The notes under the pieces are model-generated. The model did not search any database and had not been told where the DNA came from. It was given only the letters and a program-made list of their open reading frames with translations. Positions 1 to 13,734 of a stretch of 64,000 nt of DNA are shown one piece after another. Source of the DNA: Desarmillaria ectypa (Eukaryota > Basidiomycota > Agaricomycetes > Agaricales > Physalacriaceae); the NCBI GenBank assembly GCA_030407005.1, contig JAUDYN010000013.1:248001-312000 (forward strand), in the 5' to 3' direction. The position numbers were made by a program, and so were the translations under genes. How positions within the stretch are numbered: the stretch's first letter is position 1; the number at the start of each line of letters is the position of its first letter.

Positions 1-1224
1 TATTATTGACATGATGTAATGAAATTTTAATTTATGGGGAAGGGTAATGACGCGCGGCGTTCGTCGTTTGTGAATGTTGAAGCCGAAGGGAAGAATGACA
101 GGCACAGCGGCATCAACAGACGACCCGCCCTAAATAGTAGCATAGGAGAAAGAGGGGTCAGAGGACGTATAGCAGGTTACCTGCCGGCCCGGTGAAAATA
201 AGCTCGATCTGATCCTCTCATTGCTCATCGCAATCTCATCAAAACATGCGGATAATGCGAGTGAAGAAAGATGAAAGAGGACATGGTATTGGACAGACAA
301 TGGAATACTTTTAGACCCGTGTCCAGTTTACGGGAGCAAATGACGTCAACGAAACACGAACGGGTGCGGTGCCGAGATATATGAATCATAGATTACTCTA
401 GTTGAGGTGTACATTCAGGACGCCTGATATCAATCGGGTTATCATGAGAAAATCTGACAGACTTGGAGGTAAACCTTTCGGTACACGCGTTGGGTTCAAG
501 ACCGAAGGCCGCAGAACGGGCCGGGGTATGAGATTCAGGGAGGCGACGATTAGCCACCTGACAACGTAAGACTAGCCGTCAATGATAAAAGTGTGAAAAC
601 TCGAGTTTGAGCACTTTGAAGCAATTTTTTAAAAAAAACATCTGCGTCGAAGATGAATACACGCACTCGCAAGCGTCTACTAATTATGAACACGGCAAAA
701 CGGTTACCGTCGGTAAAACACCGGAATAATCTCTCGCCATGCCGTGTTTCCGTTCAGAGTGCCCGGAAAATATCTCCGAGCAAGACCTGGAATAAAGAAC
801 CTGGATAGCTCGGGAATTTGGCTGGAAGAGCCAAGTGGCCCAGTCGACGGTGGTGATAGTAAAAAGCATGTTCCGAGCCGTTACATGTCTGACCACATTT
901 AGTTGCCGGCAAGTCACCGATAGTCTCGCAGCCATGTTTATATCAGTATTCCGATGACTCGCAAGTCCATAAAAGTAAAAGCCAAGGTGACCTGGAGTCA
1001 ATATACCGCTAAATATTAATACAAGCCAACGGCATGATTTATGCCGAGTTACTGACAAATCAACGGCTTCAAGTCGTGCCGAGCCAAGTCATCGTGCCGT
1101 AGAGCCGGTCCACCAAGCCCAACTACAAAAGTTAGTTATACCGATGACCACTGTACCGTGTACCTTGCTACAAGAGAGATCAACATAAAACGATCCAGCA
1201 GTAGTCACTATTTCACATCCTTCA
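1..1224. other. no recognisable gene (intergenic)
   Basis: No open frame here shows a recognisable protein motif. The longest one, 124 codons on the minus strand at 684-1058, has no domain, no neighbouring exon with a matching splice site and no signal peptide, so I treat it as chance. The stretch 1040-1110 contains short repeated words related to 'gccgagccaagtc', which also occur inside the TIR element near 24.8 kb. This may be degraded transposon DNA. Confidence 0.4.
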
Positions 1225-2173
1225 TTTCAATCAAACCATTGCCTCCCCGACCACTTCTGGTTCGCAAACATCGACAGCTTATCAACCTCCACACCCTCAA
1301 GACCTCTAATCACCGGACCTAAATCCCGATAGGTCGAAACCTTACAAAACTTCAGCTGGACGCACCCATCCTTGAAGAGTAAGACTCGTGATATTAGCGA
1401 GGAGCTGAGGGAAGGCGCCTCTCCGCAGGTCAGGCGAGAAACAAGTGGAAGGAAACCGTACGGAGGTTTGGGGTAGTCGTCTTGGAAAGAAAAGGAAACT
1501 CGATGTGCTCAAACTGAAACGGAGTATGATAGTTAGATGTGCCCAACTCGAGAAGATCATATAGCTGATCAGCCGGGAGATCGAAGAGTACGCCCAGCGA
1601 AAACGAAGGAACGTAAACTGCGAGATGTCTCCATCGAGCCCGAGCTTTCTCGAATACCCACCCATTCAAGCTGATAGTACAACATCTCGGATTCGTCTTC
1701 CCGTCGTTCTTCAGAGTGGAGGGATAGATTCAAGGGGAGATTACCCAGGTGCTCCAGCCAGTATTCGAAGCCCGTGCGCATCTGTTCGTACAGCTCAGGG
1801 TGCGAATCGGGATATAAGGGATTGACCGGGGAATCACGAGATGTAAAGACGCCCATAATTCGGGAGAGTCTGTAATGATATAGTGCGCCAGGTCCTACAG
1901 ACCCTCCCGAGTAGCAGAGGTGCCTCTGCAGCATCCATCACAGGGTGCTTCCGCAAACAACGAAAGAAGATATCTTGAAGCAGCTCGGTTGGAAGCCTAC
2001 AGATTGCAGGAGTGCAAATGCCAGTCAAGTCGGCAACTTTGAATCAACGCATCGGTCTCGGAGTGTCGCAGTTCATCACGTTCAGCGGTCAGCGTGTCAA
2101 GCTTCTGGGTCAGGAAAGTGATTTCAGCTTCGACACGCGCCAGACAGGCTTTTACCGATGATGGACCGAGCAT
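1225..2173 (-). pseudogene. decayed F-box protein gene
   Basis: Read on the minus strand, an ATG at 2173 opens a coiled-coil stretch with the feel of the usual Agaricomycete F-box leader (…LTAERDELRHSE…). It is followed by an F-box core with RLPTELLQDIFFRCL and VCRTWRTISLQTL (about 1834-2028), then by EYWLEHLGNLPLNLSLH and RWRHLAVYVPSFS, which in this family lead into the C-terminal repeat region. These pieces lie in different reading frames: the coiled coil and F-box are out of phase, a TGA ends the F-box frame near 1834, and another shift is needed near 1650. No good GT..AG pairs explain the shifts, so I call it a pseudogene. F-box proteins are substrate adaptors of SCF ubiquitin ligases. 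Sequencing errors are the alternative explanation. Confidence 0.6.
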
Positions 2174-2349
2174 TTCTTCAGAAGAGCGTTGTGAGTAGAT
2201 TCTATAACGAACTTTTTTTTTAAAAATCGTTGTAACTCACCACGAGGCTGACAGTCTCGGAACACGCCGCATTTGAAACGCCGCTCCGCATGGCATGCCC
2301 ATCAAAGATGGAAACTAATGACTCAATTGGGCTATCCATTGCCTGGCTA

Positions 2350-4346
2350 CTATTTTTGCATTACAAGCACAGGTAGCAGTATCATTAACAGCACCGTCAG
2401 TATACCCAATCCAGACCTTACCGACCCATTGATACTCTCAAACCCCTTGACTGTGGAATTCCCGTAGTAAAAGCTATCGCCATTACCCGGTTCTCCTAGT
2501 ATGACCAGGGCGGCCCCGGGTCCCGGAACGTTCACAGTGCACCCATCGACACAATCGAGATAAAACGTATCCTGATCGCCAACCAACTGGCCTAACCCTC
2601 CCACCGTCTGACCAGCCCATGAGATGTTACTCGTTTCCAGGACGGACGGCGCGAGGAGCAAGCGGTAACGCAGCGAGGTCGTGAGATTCTCTGGGATAGC
2701 ATACGCTTGCTCGTCACCCTTTTCGTTCAGATTGAGCAACACGACCTTCCCCCGTGTGGAACCGGCATCGTATATTCCATATGCGGCCGACGTCGCCCTC
2801 GGATTGTGTACGGAATCATTGAGGTTCAGGTCAACAATGCTATTCCCGCTGGCGCTGAAAGTCTCCGCCAGGAAGAGTGCTGCGTAATATGGCGCTCCGG
2901 TGATCCACCCGGACGAGTTCGAGGTGGGTGGATCAAAGAGGTTGTACTGGATGCCGGCCTCTCGAGTGTGGATATAGGCTCCTGAGAATCCCCGCTCGGC
3001 GCTTTTGAGGCCAGCGTCAATCAGCCAGAGGGCTGCGGCAAATGTGGAAGAGATGTTGGTGCCACCGCAGGAAACTGTATTGTATTCGGTGAGAAGAACG
3101 GGGATGCCGTCTTCCTGGGCGAGGGTGAGGCCATCCGAGTTCCAATCTAGGTAGGGGCCAACTGAGAAACGCGAATCAGCTGTTTAGTCGAGGAAGAGGC
3201 CAAATAACACACCTTCCATATGTGAGAGATAGTATGTAACGTTAGTATTGTCCTCGTTCGGACCTTGACAAGCATGATTCGGGTAATGTTGCACACTGCA
3301 GCGTTTCATCAGACACGGAATGACGGCTGGTGGGGGAAACACACGTGTAGTACTTGTAAGGATATTGGTTGAGACCTGCTTGTATAACATCGGATAATGA
3401 CCTGCGAGGCGACTGAGGCTTGCCGGGGGGCATGCAAAAGTTAAAGACATACCACTGCGAGCAGCATATTGTAGGACCGCCAAGCACGGTGTCATTGATA
3501 ATGCCCTGATCTTCCATATCTCCAATAACGTGACCTAATTCTGCGATCTATTGACGATATAATGCATTCGTAAGAAATTTCATAGACAGACTAACATAAG
3601 TCGTTAGGTTGTATTCTGTCCTCGTGCCGTGACCCGCATACAAATCTGGTTCCTTGTTTCAAAAGTCAGCGAAGCGGCTAGAGTAACTTATATCCCTTAC
3701 ATTTCCTAACAGCATCGCATCTAACCTGTCCCCCAGGAGCTCTTTCGCATCTTTAGCTAGTTCCAGTACGTTTTGGTCGTTGGCCGGATCTCGCATACTC
3801 AGGCCAATAATAAACTGTATCGGTTCGACCTCATCGTACATTGCATTCATAATGTCAAACAATACGCGACTGAAATTGACCGGGATATCATTGAAGTAGG
3901 CGTCCGGATCTGTAAGCTCGAGCATCTTGGTCATGCTTGATCCAACGTACGTCGACCTGCAAAGATATCTATCACCGGAAGATCAGAAAGGAAAAGCTGA
4001 CACACGCACCCATCCATCCCGTTCCCACCAACACGGATGCGAAGAGGTGCGCTCGTGCGAACGTTGACGTTGTGCAGATAATTAACCATCGCATCCGGTA
4101 TCGTGTCCACAGTAGACCCCCCTACATGCCAAAAGTCCACCAAAAGCGCCTAGAACGCGCAAAACCCGCATACTCACAAAGCGTATCAAACGAGCTCAAT
4201 TCGAACGAAATGCCCAGGAAATTGTCGGCAACAGCGTTCGTTGTGCCATTAGGCGGTTGCGCTGGAAACGTGACTTTTAAAAGCTCGCAGTGCGAGAAGC
4301 TAAAAGAAGACAAAAGAAAGATTAACGAGAGTGGGAGAACCAGCAT
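2350..4346 (-). CDS. GH79-family glycoside hydrolase (beta-glucuronidase-like), secreted and probably membrane-anchored
   Basis: The start at 4346 gives a signal peptide (MLVLPLSLIFLLSSFSFS) followed by FLGISFELSSFDTL. After short introns come PLRIRVGGN, ELTDPDAYFNDIPVNFSRV, FIIGLSMRDP and LGDRLDAMLLGN|EPDLYAGHGTR. The exon join at 3659/3606 restores the acid/base motif GNEPDLY with its Glu. VLLTEYNTVSCGGTN (about 3060-3110) carries the likely nucleophile Glu, and FSGAYIHTREAGIQYNLFDPP follows. A beta-rich C-terminal domain ends in a hydrophobic segment (LGILTVLLMILLPVLVMQK), suggesting a GPI or transmembrane anchor. GH79 enzymes remove glucuronic acid or related sugars from glycoproteins and proteoglycan-like polymers. 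At least five introns are needed. It lies on the same strand as the downstream transporter and halogenase genes, but a link to that pathway is only inference. Confidence 0.85.
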
Positions 4347-4653
4347 TGCTCGGCCCTTGTCGAAGTTTCAAGTCAAGAACCGAACCTCCTGATGGAAACG
4401 ACATTGATGTGCCAAGAGAATCATTACCGAGACGCATGTTCGTTGCAGGTACGGCGAACCAATAGCGGTGTATTTCTTGGCAGTCGGTATTAATGGATTC
4501 AGATAAACGTTACGTTCGTGGCTTGCTTGTTTACAGCCTGCATGCAAAGTCGGTCTAGCCGGCCCGAGTCGACGGTTACCCTGTGCGGAAAACGAACTAT
4601 TAATTAGTCTACAAATGGTAGTCTAGGTATGCCCAAAGTAATATAATGTGTCC
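4347..4653. other. intergenic, nothing recognised
   Basis: About 300 bp between the GH79 start and the end of the first MFS gene, on the same strand. It must contain the GH79 promoter and the MFS 3' end. I see no strong TATA box or conserved motif. Confidence 0.4.
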
Positions 4654-6820
4654 TTACTCTCGCGAATCGATGACTGTCCGTTCTTGATCATCAATCTCCT
4701 TGCCCCTCTGCCCCACAATACCTGCACCACGGAAGAAAATCAAAGATAGCAGCGTAGCTACGGAAAGCGAGCTCAGCATTGTAAGGAAAGTACCAGCCAA
4801 ATGAACATACCCAGCATGCAAAAAGCAAAATTGGTCCACTCCGCCGCCCTATAGCTGTCCAGCTGGGCATCTCTGGGCGCACCAGATGCGCTTGCATCGA
4901 GGATTACCCCCGAACGCTGGCGTAATACGCGATCAAAAACGACAGTCGACACCGTCACACCGACAGATGTACCGAGCTATCAGTCAATTAGCTACATCTC
5001 TCTTTCAAAACGGAGGAGACTACCTGAGTCATTGTCTGAAATACTGCTCCTGCAAGACTCTGTTCATGCGGTAACGATACCTTGGCGATGAACAGAGTTC
5101 CACCAGCGAATACAAAGTCGGCACCAACGACTGCGAGTATGGCTCCAGGGAACCCGAATGCCCAGTATGTCGCATTGGGGTCCATCACGGCGAAGAGGAG
5201 GGCAGCGACGCCTGATAAAGCAGTTCCACTGGCTGAAAAGTCAATGAGCTCAGTATAAGCGAATCGACGACTGACGAGCTTACCTATAAAACAGACAAGC
5301 GGTAGATGCCCTACAAGAGCTGCTACAACCATATTGCAAACAATTCCAGATACCGTCATAGGAAGCAATCGAATCACAGTAAGGAGAGGCGTGTATCTTT
5401 TGTAATTTTGATAGTACAGCTACGGTTGATGGCTCTGAGAACGGGCACTATGAACGAAGAAGACGCACATGCCTGAGACCAATAACACCATCCCAAAAAG
5501 CCGCACCACTGCAGAAACGCGACGCTCATCATAGCTGCTACGCGCCCGTTGGCTCTCGTCCACAGCGACAGGCGCATCAGCGGCGGCGGGTTCCACTTGG
5601 ACTTGAGGACCAAAGGGTCGTCCAGCTGCTTCTCCAAATAGTGTTGCCAATACAGGAATGCTACAACGAACATCACACCGACTATGAGAAGCGCAATGAT
5701 ATCTAGCACACAGGCCAATCAGCCAATCAAGTATAAGTATAAGTAAAGCGACGTACATGGTGTCTTCCATTGCTGAGGGGCAACCTCTCCTTCAGAAAGG
5801 ACGAAGACGATGAGTACGAGACCGGTGGTGACGAGGGATACGCCGACCCAATCAATACGTTGGTCTCCCTCCGTCGAGGGCAGGTCGGCATCGATGACGA
5901 GCAGTCCGATAACGAACGATATCGCACATATGCCCTGTCCATCAAAGGCAACTCAGTGATCGCATCACCAGAACGAAGACCCGGGTCTCCTACAGCAGTG
6001 AGGTAAAACGACGAACGCCACGACCGTCTGTGTTGATTCGTGACATCGTCAGTGGATGTGAAAGACATACACGTACTCGGTGAGCTGTGTTAGTACACCG
6101 CCGACAGCTGTTCCGAAGGCGCCTCCTAGTGGGGCTCCTGCTGCGAAAGTAGCAAACGCAATGGAGCGAGTCCGTGATGGTGGAAAGGCATGGGCGAGGA
6201 TACCAATCTGTGTAGGAAGGGTTAGATGCTTAATAAGAGAATACGGGAAGCATACGGAGGCAGGTATAGTGGCAGCAGCTCCAACTCCCTGCAGTCCTCT
6301 CAGTACATCGAGCGTTATCTCGTCTATCAGACAGTAAATCACCCATCGCGACACTCGAAAAAAAAAAAAAAAAGATACACACCTTTAGAAAACGAGCATC
6401 CCAGTGTGAACGCCGCCAACCACAACGACCCAGCACAGAATGTCCTTTTTCGGCCGTACAAATCCGCTATCCTGCCAAACATCACGAGGAGACATCCCTG
6501 TTCCGAACGTCAGATGCTCAATGCGGGCAAGGGAAATACTTACGGAGCTTAATGGGTACGCAGAGACGATCCAGTTGAGTTTCGCTTCTGGTATACCGAG
6601 ATCATCACCTATTGTCGGCAGGGATATCGATACGGAGGTACTATTCGACGACTACACTCGAACGCCAATACGTGAAGCCGAAAAACAGAGTCCATGAACC
6701 TACATTGACGATCATCGCCATCGTACATGTAGCCACGATGAACACAGACCGAAGGCTACTTCTCTGAATTGGAATAGCCACAGTCGGAGGATCCTTGAAA
6801 TGGTCCTTCTCGGTGGACAT
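4654..6820 (-). CDS. MFS efflux transporter 1 (drug:H+ antiporter, 14-TM type)
   Basis: A start at 6820 (MSTEKDHFKDPPTVAIPIQ, then a hydrophobic helix) joins through short introns to SSNSTSVSISLPTIGDDLG, IPEAKLNWIVSAYPLSS and MFGRIADLYGRKRTF. The last is MFS motif A between helices 2 and 3. GLQGVGAAATIPAS and APLGGAFGTAVGGVLTQL match helices 4-5 (motif C region). RIDWVGVSLVTTGLVLIVFV and SLWTRANGRVAAMM follow, then FAVMDPNATYWAFGFPGAIL and a C-terminal tail ending ERTVIDSRE. The layout matches fungal toxin/drug exporters that swap a substrate for protons in the plasma membrane. It is clearly related to the second MFS gene at 10.5-12.7 kb: both have PPPLMxLSLWTRANGRV, and their C-terminal segments match. 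Its position just downstream of the halogenase suggests export of that enzyme's product. Exact intron borders were not all worked out. Confidence 0.85.
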
Positions 6821-8074
6821 GACGGTTGGGAATGGGGAGCCTCAGGCTGGGGTTCCCGGCTAAACGCATTTTTCGAGTGCGACGCGTCGCAAAAAACGTT
6901 GTGAAAGAGTATTGGAGTATTGGAAATGATTCGTGAACGCCGACCGAGGCCGTTATTATCGATCAGATAAGATTGCCGCCGGCTGAACTTTTGATCGCAT
7001 CGACTTGCCTTGCGGACTGGAATACTGATACTTCCAGTGGCTTTGGGGCACCGGATCATCTGAAAGATTCATCCTCTCGTATTCTATCCCTTATTTATTT
7101 AATAACGCGGAAAAGCCTGCTACGTTTATTCCTCTCGAAAGTATTGCGATAAAACAGACTTATGTATGAATTCAAGTAGTGCTGTTGAGATAAGCTCTGC
7201 TGGATATGGGAGAGTCTGGATCACAGCCAATGAGTGATTCGGATCTCAAAAAGTCATGATCAAATACTGTTAGTAACAAGTGCTGCTCGAAAGAGAGATC
7301 ATCACGTTCTACTAACGTAGCAGGAATATATCTGCTTCGTCGAGTGAATCTTGAACCAACTCTGACCCTGGAATTTCTTTTGGTACTAGTATCTTTCAGC
7401 ATTCCAAAATCCACGCTATCTATGTTCCCCTTGTTGGACGATTTAGATCGGCGACTTTGAAGTCCCTCGAGTCCGTCCATTGTCAAGACAAATTTCGGCT
7501 CGGTACCGGAAATACTGACAGCTGCCTAGTCCAAAACAAGGGAGATCTTGCCCTCAGATCTCTTAAAATGCCGCAATTCGCAAGAGCGTGGTTGCTGGCA
7601 CGGTAAGTAAGGATACAAAGAGTATCTGTACCTGTGGTTTAATTACATATGGTCTATACGGGGAAGAAAGAGGAGGGCCATCCTTCTTCCTGGACACTCT
7701 GCTAACTTTCCGTATTCGCTTTGCGGACTAGTGTTGTTCCACTAGTCCAAGAGCTTAGCACTCGACCGTTCCAGGCTACCTCTCCTTAACAGCGTCTTCA
7801 TTCCATATGTTTATCAGCGTACCCCATACGATTAGTATCATAACAAGCAAGCACAGCGGACAATTAAATTTAGAGCAACTGCCGATATATGGGCGCATAT
7901 GGATGTCAGCCTTAGGCGCTGCGCATCGTGGCATGCGATGTCACCAACGGATCTAAGCAGATTTGGTGCTAGGTCGACAATGAAAGCGACCCTGCAAATA
8001 TATGGCATAGATACGTTTAGTTTACACAGATCTTCATTAGAGACTACGGACTTGAAATAGAAATCAGATGAACC
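6821..8074. other. intergenic spacer between MFS 1 and halogenase
   Basis: About 1.25 kb with no convincing coding frame. A 104-codon minus-strand frame at 7172-7486 shows no motif. The segment should hold the MFS 1 promoter and the halogenase 3' UTR. AT-rich tracts occur near 7080-7110 and 7860-7890. Confidence 0.4.
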
Positions 8075-10142
<2,068 letters not shown>

Positions 10143-10165
10143 TTATTATTTCCCTGTGCACTCAG

Positions 10166-10175
10166 CTTTTATAAG
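10166..10175 (-). promoter_or_regulatory. TATA box of the halogenase gene
   Basis: Read on the minus strand the sequence is CTTATAAAAG, about 45 bp upstream of the halogenase ATG at 10121. That is a consensus TATA box at a spacing that would leave a very short 5' UTR. Confidence 0.5.
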
Positions 10176-10517
10176 CGAAGCATCCAACTAGTTCCCAAAC
10201 GGTGTTATTTCATGATATTGCATGGCCCACCAGGTGTTTTGAAACAGGAACATTGGAGCGGGTTCGATGGCGCCCACGGAATATGAAGGTCTTGTATTTT
10301 TGGCAAGAAAACAGCTCCCGGAGATGGGTCCAGTCACTGGCTAGGTCTAAAAAACGCCGCTAAATGGATACTAATGACTGTCGCTTTAGCGGATATGATT
10401 TGATAGGAATGGACGCAGAAAGGGACCATGCCCGTAACGCAGTAATCAAGCGCGCTGCGGGAACTAGTTGCATTTGGCAATGGTTTGTTAGGGGAAGAGA
10501 AAGTGCGAACCGTCTAC

Positions 10518-12659
10518 TTAACAACTTGTATGTCTTTGCGACCCAGAATCAACGGTGGTACAATTGTTCCTAGATTCACTCTCATCCTCATCACAGTCAC
10601 TGTGTTTTTTCTCAATTACTCCGACGCCGCGAAAGGCGATCAGAGCTAGAAACGCCGCTAGTAAAGCATCAGATTGCCTGTAGTCATCGACAGAGATAAG
10701 GTAAACAAACCCAACGCTGCAAACACAAAATTGGTCCACTCTGCCGCTTTGTAGCTGTCCAAATCAGAGGGATTTCTCTGGGAGCTCGCCTGACCTCCAG
10801 ATACTTGATCGAAAACAATAGTGGATAACTTGATACCAAGGCACGAGCCCAGCTATATATTCTCGTCAGATTGGAGGTGTAAGCATAGGTGTATAGACCT
10901 ACTTGGGTCATGGTCTGCACAATGGCTCCAACCATGCTTTGTTCAAGTGGTCTGGCCACTTTCGTCACATAGATCATTGTGCAGGCATATACGAATCCAG
11001 TACCCGCGGGTGCCAAGAGAGCGGCAGGAAATCCAAAAGCGAAGTACGCCGAGTCAGGATTGACCAGGGCGAAGAGCAGACTAGCGACGGCAGTCAAGGT
11101 ATTTCCCGAAACCATAAGGTACGCCAGGGGTACGCGACCGAGGAGTATTGTCGCTGTAACATTATAAAATGTGCCGGTGAGGTAGGCGGGGAGAAGACGA
11201 GTGACAGTGGCTAGAGGTGCCAGCCCCATGTAGCCCTGATAATACAGCTATTGGGAAAAATTAGAAGCGCGAGGATAGAGATAGGGTGCAAAGGATATAC
11301 CTGAGCCCAATACAGCCATGAGTATAAAGCACACCACGTTAGGAATGCGATGATGAACGCCGCCGTAACACGTCCATTCGCCCGCGTCCATAGTGATAAT
11401 TGCATCAACGGCGGTGGATACCGTTCTGAAGACTTCATATCGTACTTCTGTCCAAGGTAGTGCTGCCAGAGAAAGAATGCCACGATGAATCCTACGCCGA
11501 GGAGGAGCAGCGCGATTATATCTGTAATCGGAGTAAGTCCAGGAATCCATATAGGGCCGAAACAACGAACATGATGTTTTCCATTGGTGCGGTGCCACCT
11601 CGCCTTGGGATAGGACGAATACGACAAGCAAGAGACCGGCGCTGACGAGGAACGCACCAATCCAGTCGATCCGTTGATCCGTTTCGATAGATGGACGATC
11701 ATTATCAATGGCATATAGGCCAAGGAAGAAAGTTACGGCAGTTAGAGCCTGGAGGTCGCAAAATCAGGCAAGGCCCATAGAAAGAGGGTGAGCTTACTGA
11801 GATGAGGTAAAACGGTGACCGCCAGGATGACCTGTTGGGCAGGTGAGAGTTCGCCCGAGCAAAGAGAGAGCCATGCTTTTACGCAGTGAGTTGGGTCAAA
11901 ACCCCACCAATGACTGTACCAAGCGCATCGCCTAGGGGCTGGCCAGCAGTGAAAGCGGCAAAAGCTTTCCTTCGCGCCTGGGAAGATTGAAATGCATCTG
12001 AGAGGATTCCAACCTGTTAACAATCAGCGGAAAGGATATAACGTCGATCATGGTCATTACCGCAGCAGGCATCATAGCAGCACGTCCTATGCCTTGCAGA
12101 CCTCTCAGGATATCAAAGGTGATGTCGTCTTGGATGTACATCGGTCGATGATGTACAAAGAGGCAAGAGTATGAAGAGCATACCTTTGGCGAAGGAGAGG
12201 CTCAGAGTGAACACCGCCATCCACAGCGAACCGAGTAGAAATGGTTTCTTGCGACCATACAGATCGCATACTCGCCCAAACATCATCAGGAAACAGCTCT
12301 GTGCGATACATTAGCGTGATAAATCGTAAATGACACGGAAAAGGGACCCACCGTGGTTAATGGACCTGAGGAGACTATCCAGTTCAAGCGCGCCTCCGGA
12401 ATTCCTAGCTCCTTCCCGATAGTGGGTAACGACACTGAAACGGCGCTTGTGTTGGAGCTCTGGAAAACCCGCATTGATGCTCTGACGCCTAACAGAAAGA
12501 GAAGGAAGAAGTACGCACATTAACGATGTGCGCCATCATACATGCTAGTACTATAAATACGGATCTGACCGCCGTCCTACTGCTAGTAAAAGTTTCCCTT
12601 GACTCCGAGGTGGTAAGGTTGACAGCGCTTTTCTTTTGGTGGGGTGAGGTGGCAAACAT
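10518..12659 (-). CDS. MFS efflux transporter 2 (paralogue of MFS 1)
   Basis: A start at 12659 gives MFATSPHQKKSAVNLTT, then a first helix (RSVFIVLACMMAHIVN) ending at a GTGCGT donor. Next exons encode SSNTSAVSVSLPTIGKELG, IPEARLNWIVSSGPLTT and GRVCDLYGRKKPF-like motif A. Later pieces are DITFDILRGLQGIGRAAMMP, IDIIALLLLGVGFIVAFFLW, PPPLMQLSLWTRANGRV, PDSAYFAFGFPAALLAPAGT and LEQSMVGAIVQTMTQVG. The predicted tail after FRGVGVIEKKHSDCDEDESE is acidic and hydrophilic, with the stop at 10518. Domain order and exon layout parallel MFS 1, so the two probably arose by duplication around the halogenase. Its likely role is proton-driven export of a small molecule. It is the first of three same-strand genes (MFS 2, halogenase, MFS 1). 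Intron borders are approximate. Confidence 0.85.
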
Positions 12660-13178
12660 GTTTGACGAGGGAACAAGGCGTCTGTGCCAACTTTAAAAGC
12701 TTTACGAGCTTCATGCAACATAGGATAGATCCTTTACAGAAAGCAGTGGTAACTTTGAATGTTGGTATCACAGTGATATCAGCGACGCTCCGCCCTTGAA
12801 TCAAATCGCATGTCTGTACCACGTCACTTTGCGGCCGGCAGTGGGAAAACGATATGTGGAATCCCCATGTCCATGTCGGAATCCTGTAAGGCCGCACTCT
12901 GGGGAATGATGATAATTGTTCCATGAGGTTCGAAAAAGTTTCATGAATAATATGATTCCTGGGAATAGAAGCCGTTGATGATGGCCTTGTGTGTATTGGC
13001 ATGATCGTCAGAAAACCTGGTACCTGTATTGGTGCAGTGTCACCTCAGAAGATCCGTAGAGAGTGGGGAGATGTGTTGGATTGTTCGATGAAAACAGTGA
13101 CATTAGTATAATGGATAACGATGAGAGAAAAATTTTCGGGCCAATAGCCATTCGCCACCCAGCTAGAGTCACATGGAT
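12660..13178. other. intergenic (MFS 2 promoter and HSP10 3' side)
   Basis: About 520 bp on the 5' side of MFS 2. A 139-codon minus-strand frame overlaps the MFS 2 start region (12583-13002) but has no family features and is out of phase with the MFS. I see nothing else. Confidence 0.4.
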
Positions 13179-13660
13179 TTACTCCTGGATTTTGGCAAGA
13201 ATCTCCGAGTCCTTGTACAGGAAGTACTCCTACAGGAAACATCAGTAGCTGTATATCAACTGAACGCGAAACAGACACACCTCATCGCCCACTTTGATCG
13301 AATTGCCGCCCCAGCCAGGTAGTAGCACCCTATCTCCGGCCTTCGCTTCGGTCGGAACAATAGTCCCATCCTTGTTCGGCGCTCCGGGGCCAACCGCAAT
13401 TACCGTCGCCTCTGGTAGTGGAGTTGTCGTCGCAGAAGTGGGTAGGAAGAGCCCAGATGCGGTTTTCTACAACTTAACATGGGCACAGTATAACAAGGAA
13501 TGTTAAAGAAAACCCAACTGTTTCTGGTTTAAATCTTTGCACGAGTACCCGGTCAAGGAGAGGTACGACAGACTTGATAGATTTGAATGTTGCCTGGGCA
13601 GCCTAAGAGACAAGAGTGGAAATGAGAACTCGCACTGTGCATGGATGGTTATCGTACCAT
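13179..13660 (-). CDS. hsp10: mitochondrial 10 kDa chaperonin (HSP10/GroES family)
   Basis: Four coding exons join in perfect phase to 107 aa: 13658-13660 (just ATG), 13519-13602, 13281-13466 and 13179-13229. Exon 2 gives AAQATFKSIKSVVPLLDRVL, VQRFKPET. Exon 3 gives KTASGLFLPTS (the mobile loop that touches HSP60), ATVIAVGPGAPNKDG and AGDRVLLPGWGGNSIKVGDE. Exon 4 gives EYFLYKDSEILAKIQE and a TAA stop. Length and motifs are those of HSP10, the heptameric lid of the HSP60 folding chamber in the mitochondrial matrix. The first intron lies directly after the start codon (ATG|GTACGA…CTTAG|GCT), so the N-terminus is set only by splicing. The N-terminal sequence doubles as the import signal in this family, as I recall. 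A heat-shock element lies upstream. It is a housekeeping gene, so it probably marks one border of the metabolite cluster. Confidence 0.96.
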
Positions 13661-13716
13661 GGAAGTAATAAGAAAAAGAAGGACAGGAAATGAAGAAGGG
13701 ACGGAGAAAGGAAAGG

Positions 13717-13734
13717 TTCGCGAACCTTCGCGAG
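13717..13734. promoter_or_regulatory. heat-shock element upstream of HSP10
   Basis: The sequence TTCGCGAACCTTCGCGAG contains four alternating 5-bp units (TTCnnGAAnnTTCnnGAG), a near-perfect binding site for heat-shock factor HSF. It lies 57 bp upstream of the HSP10 ATG, which fits a compact heat-inducible promoter. The inverted word 'ttcgcgaa' alone could occur by chance; four phased units next to a heat-shock gene is unlikely to. Confidence 0.75.

Noticed and set aside
684..1058. 124-codon minus-strand open frame as a gene
   Set aside because: No motif, no signal peptide, no splice partner, and it lies in DNA with transposon-like words.
12583..13002. 139-codon minus-strand frame as a separate gene
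   Set aside because: It overlaps the first exon and promoter of MFS 2 in another frame and has no family features.
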